From contig NZ_VWOX01000004.1 of the NCBI RefSeq assembly GCF_008629675.1, forward strand, positions 186,001 to 250,000: a stretch of 64,000 bases of DNA. Reading direction: 5' to 3'. The translations under genes and the position numbers were made by a program. Source of the DNA: Roseiconus nitratireducens. GTDB taxonomy: Bacteria > Planctomycetota > Planctomycetia > Pirellulales > Pirellulaceae. The notes under the pieces are model-generated. The model had not been told where the DNA came from and ran no database searches. It was given only the letters and a program-made list of their open reading frames with translations. This document shows positions 33,446 through 43,094 of this stretch, one piece after another (position 1 is the stretch's first letter; each line of letters starts with the position of its first letter).

Positions 33446-35278
33446 CTACGACTTTTCCCTGTCGTCGTCTTCCTCACTGACCGGGAACTGCAACTCACCG
33501 GTCAGCGGATCGGGATGCAGCAACATCGAATCGCTGTCGGGCGTGAACTTGCCGTCTCCGGTCAGCGGTTGGATCGGCGACTCGGGGCTGAACGGCTCCG
33601 ACGATTCATCGATCTCGTCCGAGTCCAAATCGCCGACGTCCAGCGGCATCGGGTCGATCTCGGTTTCCAAGGAAGTCGCTTCCATCGACGAGAGCATTTC
33701 GGCGACCTGCGCGTCGGCCACGTCGGCATCCTGTATCTCCTGGTCGGTCGGGACCGGGTCCAGGTCCGAATCGGACTGCAGAAACGCTTCCTGCTCGGAG
33801 ACTTCGGTGTCCAGCCCCAACTCCTCGCTGCTGGTTTCCGACGTCGCCTCCACCGGTGACGCGGGCGTCGATTCCTCCGAGGAATCCGATTCCGACGGAT
33901 CCAGCGCCAGCGTGGCAACCGGCGATGCGTCACCCGCCTCCACATCCGACTCCGGCAGCTGGTCGATCAACGGCGAAGGAAAGATCTCGTCGACGTTGCC
34001 ACGCAGCACCTGGCGTCCCAGTTCGATGGCCTTCTCCTCGCTCCATCCGTTCTCCCCGACGAATTCGTCAGCCAACACGCCGGCCAGAATCCAACGGTAC
34101 ATGTCGAACTTGGGCAGGACAAATTCCAGCTTGTAAGCGTCGCTGTAGTAGGCGACCTGCTTGTTGCGCGGGACCGCTTCCAGCCTGGCCGCGGCATCGC
34201 GGCGGATGAACGACGGCGTGTTGCTGTACCACCAGTGACCGTTGGTGTAGACGTTGGGGAATATCCAGCTGTAGCTGACCAATTCCTGATTGGTCACGCT
34301 GGCCAACACCGAAACCGGAAACTTGACCTTCGGAAAGGCGTTGAACAGTTCGCGATACTGAATCAACGAAACACGACTGTCATACAAATCGCGTCCCTGG
34401 TGCACGCCACCCGGATAGACACCGCGGTTGACGCCGATCATCAGATCGAATGGCAAACCGTATTCGTCGCAAAGCTCGGCCAGCGTCCAGAACACGCGCC
34501 GCGAAATCGCATCCTGGTTGGCCGGATCGGCCGCGACGCCTTCGGACAGCAGCTGGTCCAGGGCTTTCTGAGCTCGTCCATCGCCGACCATCGTCGGCTG
34601 GAACGTCGGCGGAATCGAAATGGCGCACGCCCGGGCACCGCCCGCGACGAAGTGTTCGAACCGCTGCTGCAAGCTTTCTCGCAGCGACGCCAACGATCCA
34701 TCCAGGGACACACCGCTGGCGGCTTCCAATCGCTGCCGCACCTCCGGTTTGGCCAGGTGAAACACCAGGTCATCGGTCCGCAAGCAGGGGATGTAGGTGC
34801 TGGAGTCGAATCCCTGCAGATCGTCGTCGAAGTCGTTCGTCAAGAAAACGGCTTCGACGTTGCTCTGGTCCAACACCATTTGCGGCCAGTCGGCCGAACG
34901 CATCTTTGCTTCGGCCGTGTCGTACAAATGTTCCCAATTATCCGGTGTGATCGCGTCGTCTTCGAAGTCAAAGAATTCTCGGCAGATCCGCAGCAACCAG
35001 TGATAATTGGCGGTGTTAGAAATGTGGCCCAGCCCGTGAGCCATCCGCCCGACCAGTTCTCGCGGCGAGATTCCCGGCTGCTCGATTTCTTCGCGCGGCA
35101 TCCCGGCGGAATGAACCAATTCGGTGTAGTAGTGATATCCCAGAATGTCCGCCAGAGTGTGCGATCCGGGATCATGCGGATTGATGTGCGTGTGGGGATC
35201 GATCAGACGAATCGAGGCGATCGCCTGGTAGATGGTCTCGCGTGCGGCAACAAGTTTTTGAGACGTGATGGAGGCCAT
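33446..35278 (-). CDS. Glucuronate-isomerase-family enzyme with long acidic C-terminal extension
   Basis: A 610-aa protein. Residues 1-440 match the uronate isomerase (UxaC) family of the amidohydrolase superfamily: LIDPHTHINPHDPG (25-38) holds the HxH metal site, and GVNRGVYPGGVHQGRDLYD lies near 282-300. UxaC converts glucuronate or galacturonate to the keto form. Residues 441-610 are a low-complexity tail very rich in Asp, Glu and Ser (ESDSSEESTPASPVEATSE), absent from standard UxaC (about 470 aa). No other uronate-pathway genes are nearby, so the substrate is uncertain. Confidence 0.82.
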   Translation of the reverse strand: MASITSQKLVAARETIYQAIASIRLIDPHTHINPHDPGSHTLADILGYHYYTELVHSAGMPREEIEQPGISPRELVGRMAHGLGHISNTANYHWLLRICREFFDFEDDAITPDNWEHLYDTAEAKMRSADWPQMVLDQSNVEAVFLTNDFDDDLQGFDSSTYIPCLRTDDLVFHLAKPEVRQRLEAASGVSLDGSLASLRESLQQRFEHFVAGGARACAISIPPTFQPTMVGDGRAQKALDQLLSEGVAADPANQDAISRRVFWTLAELCDEYGLPFDLMIGVNRGVYPGGVHQGRDLYDSRVSLIQYRELFNAFPKVKFPVSVLASVTNQELVSYSWIFPNVYTNGHWWYSNTPSFIRRDAAARLEAVPRNKQVAYYSDAYKLEFVLPKFDMYRWILAGVLADEFVGENGWSEEKAIELGRQVLRGNVDEIFPSPLIDQLPESDVEAGDASPVATLALDPSESDSSEESTPASPVEATSETSSEELGLDTEVSEQEAFLQSDSDLDPVPTDQEIQDADVADAQVAEMLSSMEATSLETEIDPMPLDVGDLDSDEIDESSEPFSPESPIQPLTGDGKFTPDSDSMLLHPDPLTGELQFPVSEEDDDREKS

Positions 35279-35866
35279 GGGGACTCGATGAACAGGGCGG
35301 GAAGTTCAAGACATGCGGTGCGTCAACGTCACATTCTTGGATCGTCCATGGAATGGAAACGGGGAACCAAAAACCAAGTGGCCCGTCGGGTGCTTGGCAT
35401 GATGGATCAAAAGGGCGTTTGCGAACGTGCCCCGCTTCCGTTCCAACCAGCAAGCAAAGATTTTGGGTGTGACACGACATGAGCCAAACTGGACAGGATA
35501 CCCCCTCGGCTCGCGTCGGGACAATCGCACCGAAACAGCCCCGGCCCGAAAGACGCCGCTGGGGGTGCTGCGTTTTCACCCTCCCTGAGCAGCAGGGTGC
35601 GTTCGAACCGGTTCCCGCGCGGTTTGCAGCCCCCACGGCGGGTGATCCGCGGGAACGGGCCGAAAAGGCAGACTTTTCAGTGCTTGGCCGACCAAATTCG
35701 GCCCCGCGTTGCCAAAGCATCGAAAAAAATCGCCGCCGCAAGGTCCTCCGCGCTACAATGGTACCGCTGTCTCCGGACTGGCTGGATCCACACGGGCTGG
35801 CCCCACTTTGGCTGGATCCCCACTGTCTGGATCCGTTCGGTTCGTCCCAGGGAGTTTGACCCAAAC
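35279..35866. other. Gene-free stretch upstream of htrA
   Basis: About 590 bp between divergent genes. The htrA frame is open to 35597, but the upstream part is basic and low-quality. A TACAAT hexamer at 35754-35759 may be a -10 element. A ggctggatcc-type tandem repeat occupies 35779-35835. Confidence 0.45.
35779..35835. repeat. Imperfect tandem repeat in the htrA 5' leader
   Basis: (g/t)ctggatcc recurs at 35780, 35810 and 35826, separated by gggctggccccac. It is 32 bp from the htrA start codon. Confidence 0.7.
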
Positions 35867-37444
35867 ATGGATCACTCACCACGAAGATTCACGCCCGAGC
35901 CATCGGTCGACGGGACGCAACCGGTTCAGAGCCAGCCAGCGGAATGCCGTCCGGAACCGCCCCATCCCGCGTTGCCACCGATCCTGCCGGACGTCTCTGC
36001 ACACGAAGTTTCGGCAGACATTGCTTCGGCAGACGAGACCACCGCCAGTGATCCGGCGGAAGCTCCACCCCGATTGTCGTTTGAGGCGATCGACGTGGCC
36101 GCGGGAGCGGATTGCGACCCATCCAACGGTGATCACCTGCTATCGCAGCACGTGCCGGCCGAAGCCAGGTTGGCCGAACACAGGTTGGCCGAAGTCAACC
36201 GGTCGGCAACCGCTCTGACCGAATCGGCCGCGGGCGAGCCACCCATCGAAGTCACCCTGGACGATGTCGTCTGTGAATCGGCTCCGCGGACGATCCCCGC
36301 GCCGCGACGCGGTGAACCGATCTTGCACTCGCTGGTGCTGCTGGCCACCATCCTGATCATGCTGGGCGCCGCACGGTTCGTTGTGCCGGGCATTGTCGAG
36401 GAGATTCGCTATGCGCAACACCGCGGGCAACTGCGTGCGGAGTTCGAAGTGGCAAGCGAAGGTTTGCGAAACGTTTCGCTGGACACGCTCAGCCAGGCTT
36501 ACCAGATGGTGACGGCTGCGGCCGGCCCCAGCGTGGTGCACATCAACGTCACCCGCAACTCCGATCCCGGCATGCGTGGCGTCAACTATCGGGACTCGGC
36601 TCCAATGCCGGTCTCCGACCAAGGCAGTGGTGTGATCGTCGACCCCGCAGGATTTGTGCTGACCAACCGGCACGTGATCGCTGACGGCGAGGAGATCGAA
36701 GTCACGCTCAGCGACGGCCGGACGGTCGTGGCCTCGGTCACCGGCACCGATCCCGTGACGGACCTGGCCGTGCTCAAGATCGATGCCGATCGTCTGATCC
36801 CCATTCCCTGGGGCGACAGCGAACGGATCCGCGTGGGATCGCCGGTGTGGGCCATCGGCAGCCCCTTCGGACTCGATCGCACAGTGACCTTTGGCATTCT
36901 GAGCGGGAAGCACCGCGTGATCCGTGCCAGCGAGCGCTACCAGGATTTCATGCAAAGCGACGTGGCCGTCAATCCGGGCAACAGCGGCGGCCCGCTGGTC
37001 GATTCCAAAGGCACTTTGATCGGCATCAACACCGCGATTGTCGGCGACACCTACCAGGGGGTCAGCTTTTCGATCCCCAGTGCGGTCGCCAAAAAGGTCT
37101 ACGAACAAATCCGCAAATCGGGATCGGTTGCCCGCGGCTGGCTGGGTGTCTCGCTGGAAGAAGTACCCGACGCCTTGGTCGCCGGCGACAACTACCGCGT
37201 CCGCGGGGCCCGGGTCGATTCGTTGGCCGACAACGGCTCCGGAGCCGCCAAAGCCGGATTGCAACCGGGCGACATCATCGCCAAAGTCGATGCGGAGCCG
37301 ATCCGGGATGTCCTGCACCTGATTCAAGTAATCGGCAACGCGATGGCCGGCACCCAGGTGCGTCTATCGGTCATCCGCGACACCCAGCAGTTCGAAGTCG
37401 ACGTGCTGTTGGGCGAACGGCCGGCCCCCCTGGTGCTCCGGTAG
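35867..37444 (+). CDS. HtrA/DegP-type membrane-anchored serine protease with PDZ domain
   Basis: A 525-aa product from ATG 35867. A roughly 150-aa acidic, Ala/Glu-rich cytoplasmic N-terminus precedes one TM helix (153-173). The trypsin-like domain has the catalytic triad His269 (TNRHVIA), Asp299 (VTDLAVLKI) and Ser373 (NPGNSGGPL). One PDZ domain follows (about 425-515, GLQPGDIIAKVDAEPI). HtrA proteases degrade or refold damaged envelope proteins, so the protease domain is probably periplasmic. The long N-terminal tail is unusual for DegS-like proteins. Confidence 0.94.
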   Translation: MDHSPRRFTPEPSVDGTQPVQSQPAECRPEPPHPALPPILPDVSAHEVSADIASADETTASDPAEAPPRLSFEAIDVAAGADCDPSNGDHLLSQHVPAEARLAEHRLAEVNRSATALTESAAGEPPIEVTLDDVVCESAPRTIPAPRRGEPILHSLVLLATILIMLGAARFVVPGIVEEIRYAQHRGQLRAEFEVASEGLRNVSLDTLSQAYQMVTAAAGPSVVHINVTRNSDPGMRGVNYRDSAPMPVSDQGSGVIVDPAGFVLTNRHVIADGEEIEVTLSDGRTVVASVTGTDPVTDLAVLKIDADRLIPIPWGDSERIRVGSPVWAIGSPFGLDRTVTFGILSGKHRVIRASERYQDFMQSDVAVNPGNSGGPLVDSKGTLIGINTAIVGDTYQGVSFSIPSAVAKKVYEQIRKSGSVARGWLGVSLEEVPDALVAGDNYRVRGARVDSLADNGSGAAKAGLQPGDIIAKVDAEPIRDVLHLIQVIGNAMAGTQVRLSVIRDTQQFEVDVLLGERPAPLVLR

Positions 37445-37509
37445 GCTCTGTCTGAAAAGTCGGACGAGCGGATAAGGGGCCCTCGCAGCTGGATTTCAGA
37501 CCGAAGCTG

Positions 37510-37562
37510 AAAAGCCAGCATCACTTTCGGTCAGCCGCCTGTCGCTAGCCGCGGGTTTTCCC
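37510..37562 (-). repeat. Half copy (copy D) of the dispersed ~100-bp repeat
   Basis: On the minus strand it reads gaaaacccgcggctagcg, then an aggcggctgaccgaaagtg-like stretch. It matches only the second half of copies A and B. Confidence 0.65.
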
Positions 37563-37573
37563 AATCGAAGGAA

Positions 37574-37602
37574 TCGAAAAAGTGGAGATCCCGCTCTATA
37601 CT
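37574..37602 (+). promoter_or_regulatory. Possible sigma-70 promoter
   Basis: TCGAAA (37574-37579), a 17-nt spacer and TATACT (37597-37602). The -10 is good and the -35 weak. It would give the FGE-like gene a 5' leader of about 270 nt. Confidence 0.3.
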
Positions 37603-37877
37603 GTCAGCGCAGGTGTTTTTTGCCGATTTTGAACCACCGCCTTTGAACCATTGCCCGGGTGCGATCATCGCGGTGGCCAAGCATCGCCACCGGATCAGCG
37701 AACGCCTTTGCGAACCCCACGGAGTGCTCGCGGTTCCCCCCGCGGTCGCTCGGACGCAACTTGCATCCGCCATTTGAAGGCCCCGGCCACCTGGACGTCG
37801 CGGACGACTCGGACCGAGTCGGTCACCCGCGAAACAACTCATTCGAACCGAAATCCCATCGCAGGAACGATCTTACC

Positions 37878-39080
37878 GTGACCACGACACGAGCCCTCGC
37901 TCTGCCCCTTGTCGCCGCCGCTGGCTGCATGTTGCTGTTCCCGATCACGTCCCCGGCCCAGACGGCCACCGCCGAGGTGCCGGGGATCAGCGCCGAAAAG
38001 CCGTCCGAAGGACCGTCGGTCAAAGTCGATGAGGGCTACATGGTTCCGTACACCTTTCGCGTTCCCGGGACCGACAAGACCGTCGAAATGATTCCGGTAC
38101 CGGGTGGTGAGTACCTGATGGGCAGCCCGGAATCGGAAGCCGATCGGCGCGACGACGAAGGGCCCCAGATCAAGGTCACCGTCGATCCGATGTGGGTCTC
38201 CAAGACGGAAGTGACCTGGGGTTTGTACAAGGAATACATGAACCTGTACGGGATCTTCAAACAGTTCGAATCCAGTGGAAAACGTCCGGTCGACGACTCC
38301 AACAAGGTGGACGCGATCACCGCGCCGACGGAATTGTATGACCCCACCTTTACTTACGAGTACGGCGAAGAGCCCAATCAGCCCGCGGTCACCATGACCC
38401 AGTACGCCGCCCAACAATTCACCAAATGGCTCAGCCTGATCACGGGCAACCAGTACCGCCTGCCGACGGAGGCGGAATGGGAGTACGCCGCGCGAGGCGG
38501 CACCAAGACGGCCTATTCCTGGGGAGACGAAAGCGACGACATCGACGATTACTCTTGGTACTTCGACAACGCGGACGAAGGGCAGGTCGATGTGGCGTCC
38601 AAGAAGCCCAATCCCTTCGGGCTGTACGACATGCACGGCAACGTCGCCGAATGGACCGTCAATGCTTACACGGAAAACGGCTACGAAGACTTTGCCGACA
38701 AGGCGCCGCTGAATGCGACCGATGCGGTCGTTTGGCCCGACCAGCCGTCTCCCTGCGTGGTCCGCGGCGGCAGCTGGGAAATGGATCCGGAGGACTTGCG
38801 CAGTGCCGCGCGTCTGCCGTCGGACGACGAAGAGTGGAAATCGGAAGACCCGAACTTCCCCCGCAGCCCGTGGTGGTTCACCAGCGATCCGGCCCGCGGC
38901 GTGGGCTTCCGGATTTTCCGCTCGTACAAACCGCTTCCCAAAGAGAAGATCAGCAAGTTTTGGGAAGCCCAGTCCGAAGACGTCATGCTGGATGTCCAGT
39001 CGCGACTGGACGGCGGCCGCGGCGGCTTGGGATTGGTTGATCCCGAGCTTCCCAAAGTGATCGAAGCGATGAAGCAATAG
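37878..39080 (+). CDS. Formylglycine-generating-enzyme (SUMF1)-like secreted protein
   Basis: A 400-aa product from GTG 37878 (AGGA upstream) with a signal peptide (residues 1-28: ALALPLVAAAGCMLLFPITSPAQ). The FGE-sulfatase fold follows: VEMIPVPGGEYLMGSPESEADR, KTEVTWGLYKEYM, then RLPTEAEWEYAARGGT and GLYDMHGNVAEWT with CVVRGGSWE near the end. True FGE needs paired active-site Cys residues, of which I see only CVVRGG, so this is probably a non-catalytic relative or has another role. Planctomycetes carry many sulfatases and FGE-like proteins. Confidence 0.87.
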   Translation: MTTTRALALPLVAAAGCMLLFPITSPAQTATAEVPGISAEKPSEGPSVKVDEGYMVPYTFRVPGTDKTVEMIPVPGGEYLMGSPESEADRRDDEGPQIKVTVDPMWVSKTEVTWGLYKEYMNLYGIFKQFESSGKRPVDDSNKVDAITAPTELYDPTFTYEYGEEPNQPAVTMTQYAAQQFTKWLSLITGNQYRLPTEAEWEYAARGGTKTAYSWGDESDDIDDYSWYFDNADEGQVDVASKKPNPFGLYDMHGNVAEWTVNAYTENGYEDFADKAPLNATDAVVWPDQPSPCVVRGGSWEMDPEDLRSAARLPSDDEEWKSEDPNFPRSPWWFTSDPARGVGFRIFRSYKPLPKEKISKFWEAQSEDVMLDVQSRLDGGRGGLGLVDPELPKVIEAMKQ

Positions 39081-39456
39081 CGCAAAGCGATTGCGATCGC
39101 AAGGGATGTTCCCCGTTTACCTTCCCTCCGGCGGTGTCGCCGAGGCTTTGCGACGACGCGGGGAGGTGAAGCAGGACCAGACTCCGGAATTTCGGCAAAC
39201 GACGCCTGTGGGTTGGCGGAGCTCGATCGCTGACAGGAAACATCGTCATAGCGATTGACGGTGGCGGCGATCCGAGTCCAATACGGCAACTGCCGCCAAA
39301 TCGCCCGCTTGTCAGCTCGCCAGCGTTTCAGCTTGCCAGCGACCGCCGGCGAACCTGCCGGCCCGCCGACCGCTCAGCCTAACCAACCGATCGCCTTTCG
39401 CCCCGCGTCACGGTTGATCCTGTCCGCCCAACCTCCATTTACCCCCTCTCAATTCC
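39081..39456. other. Gene-free stretch
   Basis: About 375 bp before asd. I see no ORF with support, no terminator with T-tract and no promoter pair I would defend. Confidence 0.4.
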
Positions 39457-40476
39457 GTGTACGAAACCCTCGCAGTGGTCGGCGCGACTGGCGCCGTCGG
39501 ACGCATCGTTTTGCAACAATTGGTCGATCGCGATTTCCCCTACAAGCGCTTGAAGCTGTTGGCATCCTCACGTTCGGTCGGCCAGGAAGTCCGGGTCAAG
39601 GATGAAACGGTGCGAATCGAATTGCTTCAGCCCGGCGCGTTCAAAGACGTCGACCTGGTCATCGCCAGCACGCCGGACGAAGTCTCCGCCGAGTTCGCGC
39701 CCTACGCGGTCGAAGAAGGGGCCGTGGTGGTGGACGAGAGCGGCTACTGGCGGATGGATCCCAAAGTCCCGTTGATCATCCCGGAAGTCAATCCGGACGC
39801 GATCAACGATCACCAGGGAATCATCGCCAGCCCCAACTGCAGCACGACCCAGATGGTCGTGGCGTTGGCGCCGCTGCACCACGCGGCGACTGTCAAACGC
39901 GTGGTCGTCAGCACCTATCAAGCGACCAGCGGAGCCGGGCTGGCCGGGAACGTCGAACTGGAAGCCAGCACCAAAGCCATCTTGAACGGGCAAGCGCCCA
40001 AGTCGGAAACCTTCCAGCATCCGATCGGATTCAACCTGATCCCACAAATCGGCAGCGAGAAGCACGAGGGATACACCAGCGAAGAAATGAAGATGGTGTA
40101 CGAGACCCGCAAGATCCTCGGCGACGACCAAATCCAAGTCTGTCCGACGGCGGTTCGCGTTCCCGTGACCGTCGGCCACAGCGAATCGATTTTGGTGGAG
40201 ACCGAGAAACCGCTTTCCGTCCAACAGGCCACGGAATTGTTTCGATCGGCACCGGGGATCACCGTCGTGGATGACCTGCCCAACCACGGCTACCCGATGC
40301 CGCGTGATTGCGACGGCAAGGACGACGTGTTCGTCGGGCGAATCCGACGCGACATCAGCGGCAACGGAAACAGCATCGCGTTCTGGTGTGTCAGCGACAA
40401 CCTCCGCAAGGGTGCCGCGACCAATGCCGTTCAAATTGCCGAGTTACTGCAGAAGTCCGTCGCTTCGGCCAACTGA
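39457..40476 (+). CDS. asd: Aspartate-semialdehyde dehydrogenase
   Basis: Asd reduces aspartyl phosphate to aspartate semialdehyde, feeding the lysine/diaminopimelate, threonine and methionine pathways. The product is 339 aa from GTG 39457. The NADP-binding loop GATGAVG is at 9-15, the catalytic Cys128 in SPNCSTTQM and His241 in VTVGHSES. The full family length is present. truA begins 3 nt after the stop, so the two may be co-transcribed. Confidence 0.95.
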   Translation: MYETLAVVGATGAVGRIVLQQLVDRDFPYKRLKLLASSRSVGQEVRVKDETVRIELLQPGAFKDVDLVIASTPDEVSAEFAPYAVEEGAVVVDESGYWRMDPKVPLIIPEVNPDAINDHQGIIASPNCSTTQMVVALAPLHHAATVKRVVVSTYQATSGAGLAGNVELEASTKAILNGQAPKSETFQHPIGFNLIPQIGSEKHEGYTSEEMKMVYETRKILGDDQIQVCPTAVRVPVTVGHSESILVETEKPLSVQQATELFRSAPGITVVDDLPNHGYPMPRDCDGKDDVFVGRIRRDISGNGNSIAFWCVSDNLRKGAATNAVQIAELLQKSVASAN

Positions 40477-40479
40477 TCG

Positions 40480-41256
40480 GTGACGCGGACTTTCTGTCTG
40501 ACCATCGCCTACGACGGGACGGACTACGCCGGCTGGCAGGTCCAACCCGGTCAGCCGACGATTCAGGGAACGCTGCAACAGGCGATCAAGAAGGCGACCG
40601 GTCACGATGTGACCGTGACCGGTAGCGGTCGCACCGATGCCGGCGTGCACGCACTCGGCCAAGTGGCAAGCTGCCGTTTTCCGGTCTGGACGGCATCGGC
40701 CGACGCGTTGCTGAAAGCGATCAATTCTCGGTTGCCATCGTCGGTCGTCGTGACCGAGGTCCGCGATGCGCCGCTGGACTTTCACGCGATCCGCGACGCG
40801 ATCGGCAAACGCTACCGCTACCAGATCCAGGTGCGTCGGCAGCGCGACCCCTTCCAGCACCGGTACCGCTGGCGTCTTCGTCGCGAAGTCGACCTGGATG
40901 CGATGTCCGAGGCAGCCGCCAAAATCATCGGGCATCGCGACTTCGCCAGCTTCGAATCCGCCGGAGCGCGTCGCAAAACTTCCGTCCGAGATGTCCGCGA
41001 TTGCCAATTGATTGTCTCAGAAGACTTCCAACGCAGCGGCCATCTGGCCGTCGAAGTGGAGGCCAACGGCTTTCTTTACAACATGGTCCGGAACATCGTC
41101 GGGACGCTGGTGGAGGTCGGCTTCGGAAAGCAGCCGCCGGCGTGGATCGACGACGTGCTTTCCAGGCAGGACCGGATCTTCGCCGGTCCGACCGCCCCCC
41201 CGCAGGGTCTGTTTCTGAAAGAAGTTTTCTACCAGCCGTTCCAGCCCTCCGATTGA
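40480..41256 (+). CDS. truA: tRNA pseudouridine(38-40) synthase TruA
   Basis: TruA makes pseudouridine at positions 38-40 of the tRNA anticodon arm. The product is 258 aa from GTG 40480. The catalytic Asp53 is in GSGRTDAGVHALGQ (48-61). AYDGTDYAGWQVQPGQPTIQG (10-30) is the N-terminal signature, and FLYNMVRNIVGTLVEVG sits near the C-terminus. It is 3 nt downstream of asd. Confidence 0.95.
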   Translation: MTRTFCLTIAYDGTDYAGWQVQPGQPTIQGTLQQAIKKATGHDVTVTGSGRTDAGVHALGQVASCRFPVWTASADALLKAINSRLPSSVVVTEVRDAPLDFHAIRDAIGKRYRYQIQVRRQRDPFQHRYRWRLRREVDLDAMSEAAAKIIGHRDFASFESAGARRKTSVRDVRDCQLIVSEDFQRSGHLAVEVEANGFLYNMVRNIVGTLVEVGFGKQPPAWIDDVLSRQDRIFAGPTAPPQGLFLKEVFYQPFQPSD

Positions 41257-41462
41257 AGGGCCCCCGAAAGCACCACGCTTTGTGACTGAAGTCGCGGAAG
41301 CTGCGGCCGCCCCCAACTACACCGGATCGACACTCGCCTTTAACAATTCCTTAACGGAATCCGGTGCCCGATGCTCAATAATGTGGCCGACCTTTAAAAG
41401 TGCGGCATGATGCGCAAGTGTGACCGGATCGAGCTCGCGGAATAGCAGAACAGCAATAGACC

Positions 41463-42944
41463 ATGTCGGTTGAAACCACCGTGCAAGAACCGGTTCTCGA
41501 CGACGCGACTCGCGATTTCGTGCGTCGTGCGCTGCATGCGGGTCTGGTCGAATTGGACGACATCAAAAAGGTCGTCGTGTCTTTGATGACCGAGGACGTG
41601 CGGTTCAATCCCGAGCGTTTGGCCGAAGGTTTGGTCGGCGCGGGGATGCTGACTCCCTGGCAGGCGCGCAAACTGCTCGCCGGAAAAGCCCGAGGGTTTC
41701 ATCTAGGCAACTATCGGCTTCTGCGGCCGCTCGGACGCGGCGGCATGGGCGTCGTGTTCCTGGCCCAGCACTCCGTGATGAACCGCTTGATGGCCTTGAA
41801 GATTCTGCCGGCCGAAGCATCTCGCGACGCCCGGCGAATCGAACGGTTCAAGGAAGAAGCTCGTGCGTCGGCCAAGTTGGAACACTCCAACATCGTCCAG
41901 GCGTACGACTTCGCCGAGTCCGACGGCAAGCTGTACATCGTGATGGAGTACATCGAAGGGGTCGACCTGCACCGAGCGATCGTTCGCGACGGCGTGATGT
42001 CGCCGGCAACGTCGTTGGACGCAATCATTCAAACGACCGATGCGCTTGCCCATGCCCATCAACGCGGCATCGTGCACCGGGACATCAAGCCGTCCAATCT
42101 GCTGCTTCGCTCGGACGGCACAATCAAGGTCAGCGACATGGGGCTGGCGCGGATCGGCTATTCGGCCGCCGACTCCGATGCGCCCAATCGGTTGACCGGC
42201 ACGGCAGACTTCATCGCACCGGAACAGGCGATCGACAGTCACGCGGTGGACGCCCGCGCGGACATTTACTCGCTGGGCTGCACTTGGTACTTCCTGCTGG
42301 TCGGCAAACCGCCCTACACCGGGGCGAACGTCGCCCAACGGTTGGCCAAACATCAGACGGCAGCGGTTCCGGCGGTTTCCGACAAACGCTCCGATTGTCC
42401 CACCGCCATCAGCCAGCTGATCCAACGGATGATGGCCAAGCGTCCCGAGGACCGTCCGGCTTCGGCCGCGGAACTCTTGACGCAGCTCAAACGCATGGCC
42501 GGGTCGCAACCTTCCCGCTCCGAATTGGCCGACCGCGATTATTCGGCCGCGGCGCCCCTGATCGTGGACGACTCTTCCAGCTTTGGTTCATTGGACGACA
42601 GTGGCCCGGTCCGCAGCGCCGGCTCGAGTTCGATGGCTGAGGTCGGCGAAATTGACTTCGGATCCTTGCCGCCGATGGATTCGTTTGCACCGGCCGCTCT
42701 TCCTGTCTCGCCCCTGACGGCGCCTCCTCAACCGACGACAAAGAAGAGCAAATTTGCCTCGGCAAGCACCGAGGGCGACTCCAACCAAAGCATCCTGCTG
42801 GGCGTCGGGCTGTCACTGTCGGTTCTGGCACTGCTGGTCGTTCTGGGCATCACGTTTTTCCAGATGACCCGGGAAGACACCGCCAATCCGAAATTGAAAT
42901 CGGTGGAGGACGGGAAGGGAAACGTGATTGTGATCGGCCAGTGA
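41463..42944 (+). CDS. Membrane-anchored Ser/Thr protein kinase (PknB/Hanks type)
   Basis: A 493-aa protein. An N-terminal helical part (1-80) has the PWQARKLLAG motif common in planctomycete kinases. The kinase domain has GRGGMG (91-96), Lys113 (ALKILP), HRDIKPSN (205-212), DMG in place of DFG (225-227) and APEQ near 250. A low-complexity linker leads to a C-terminal TM helix (about 442-464). The kinase domain is therefore cytoplasmic with a short outside tail. The FHA protein gene starts 150 bp downstream, suggesting a phospho-signalling pair. Confidence 0.93.
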   Translation: MSVETTVQEPVLDDATRDFVRRALHAGLVELDDIKKVVVSLMTEDVRFNPERLAEGLVGAGMLTPWQARKLLAGKARGFHLGNYRLLRPLGRGGMGVVFLAQHSVMNRLMALKILPAEASRDARRIERFKEEARASAKLEHSNIVQAYDFAESDGKLYIVMEYIEGVDLHRAIVRDGVMSPATSLDAIIQTTDALAHAHQRGIVHRDIKPSNLLLRSDGTIKVSDMGLARIGYSAADSDAPNRLTGTADFIAPEQAIDSHAVDARADIYSLGCTWYFLLVGKPPYTGANVAQRLAKHQTAAVPAVSDKRSDCPTAISQLIQRMMAKRPEDRPASAAELLTQLKRMAGSQPSRSELADRDYSAAAPLIVDDSSSFGSLDDSGPVRSAGSSSMAEVGEIDFGSLPPMDSFAPAALPVSPLTAPPQPTTKKSKFASASTEGDSNQSILLGVGLSLSVLALLVVLGITFFQMTREDTANPKLKSVEDGKGNVIVIGQ

Positions 42945-43094
42945 TCGGGTGTTGTTTTGCGAGTAAGAGGATGTGGTGAAGAACTTTGCTGCCCATCGCA
43001 CGGGGAGAATGTTCCGGCTAAGCTTTCCAACAGCAGTTCCCGGTGGCCGCCGCACGTCGCGGACGTCCATGCACCCGATCGTAAGTCATTTCCA

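Larger units (their letters stand above)
37445..37877. other. Gene-free stretch upstream of the FGE-like gene
   Basis: About 430 bp. It holds a partial dispersed repeat (37510-37562) and a possible promoter (37574-37602). The frame of the following gene is open to 37659, but the extra residues are Arg/Pro-rich without a signal peptide. Confidence 0.45.
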
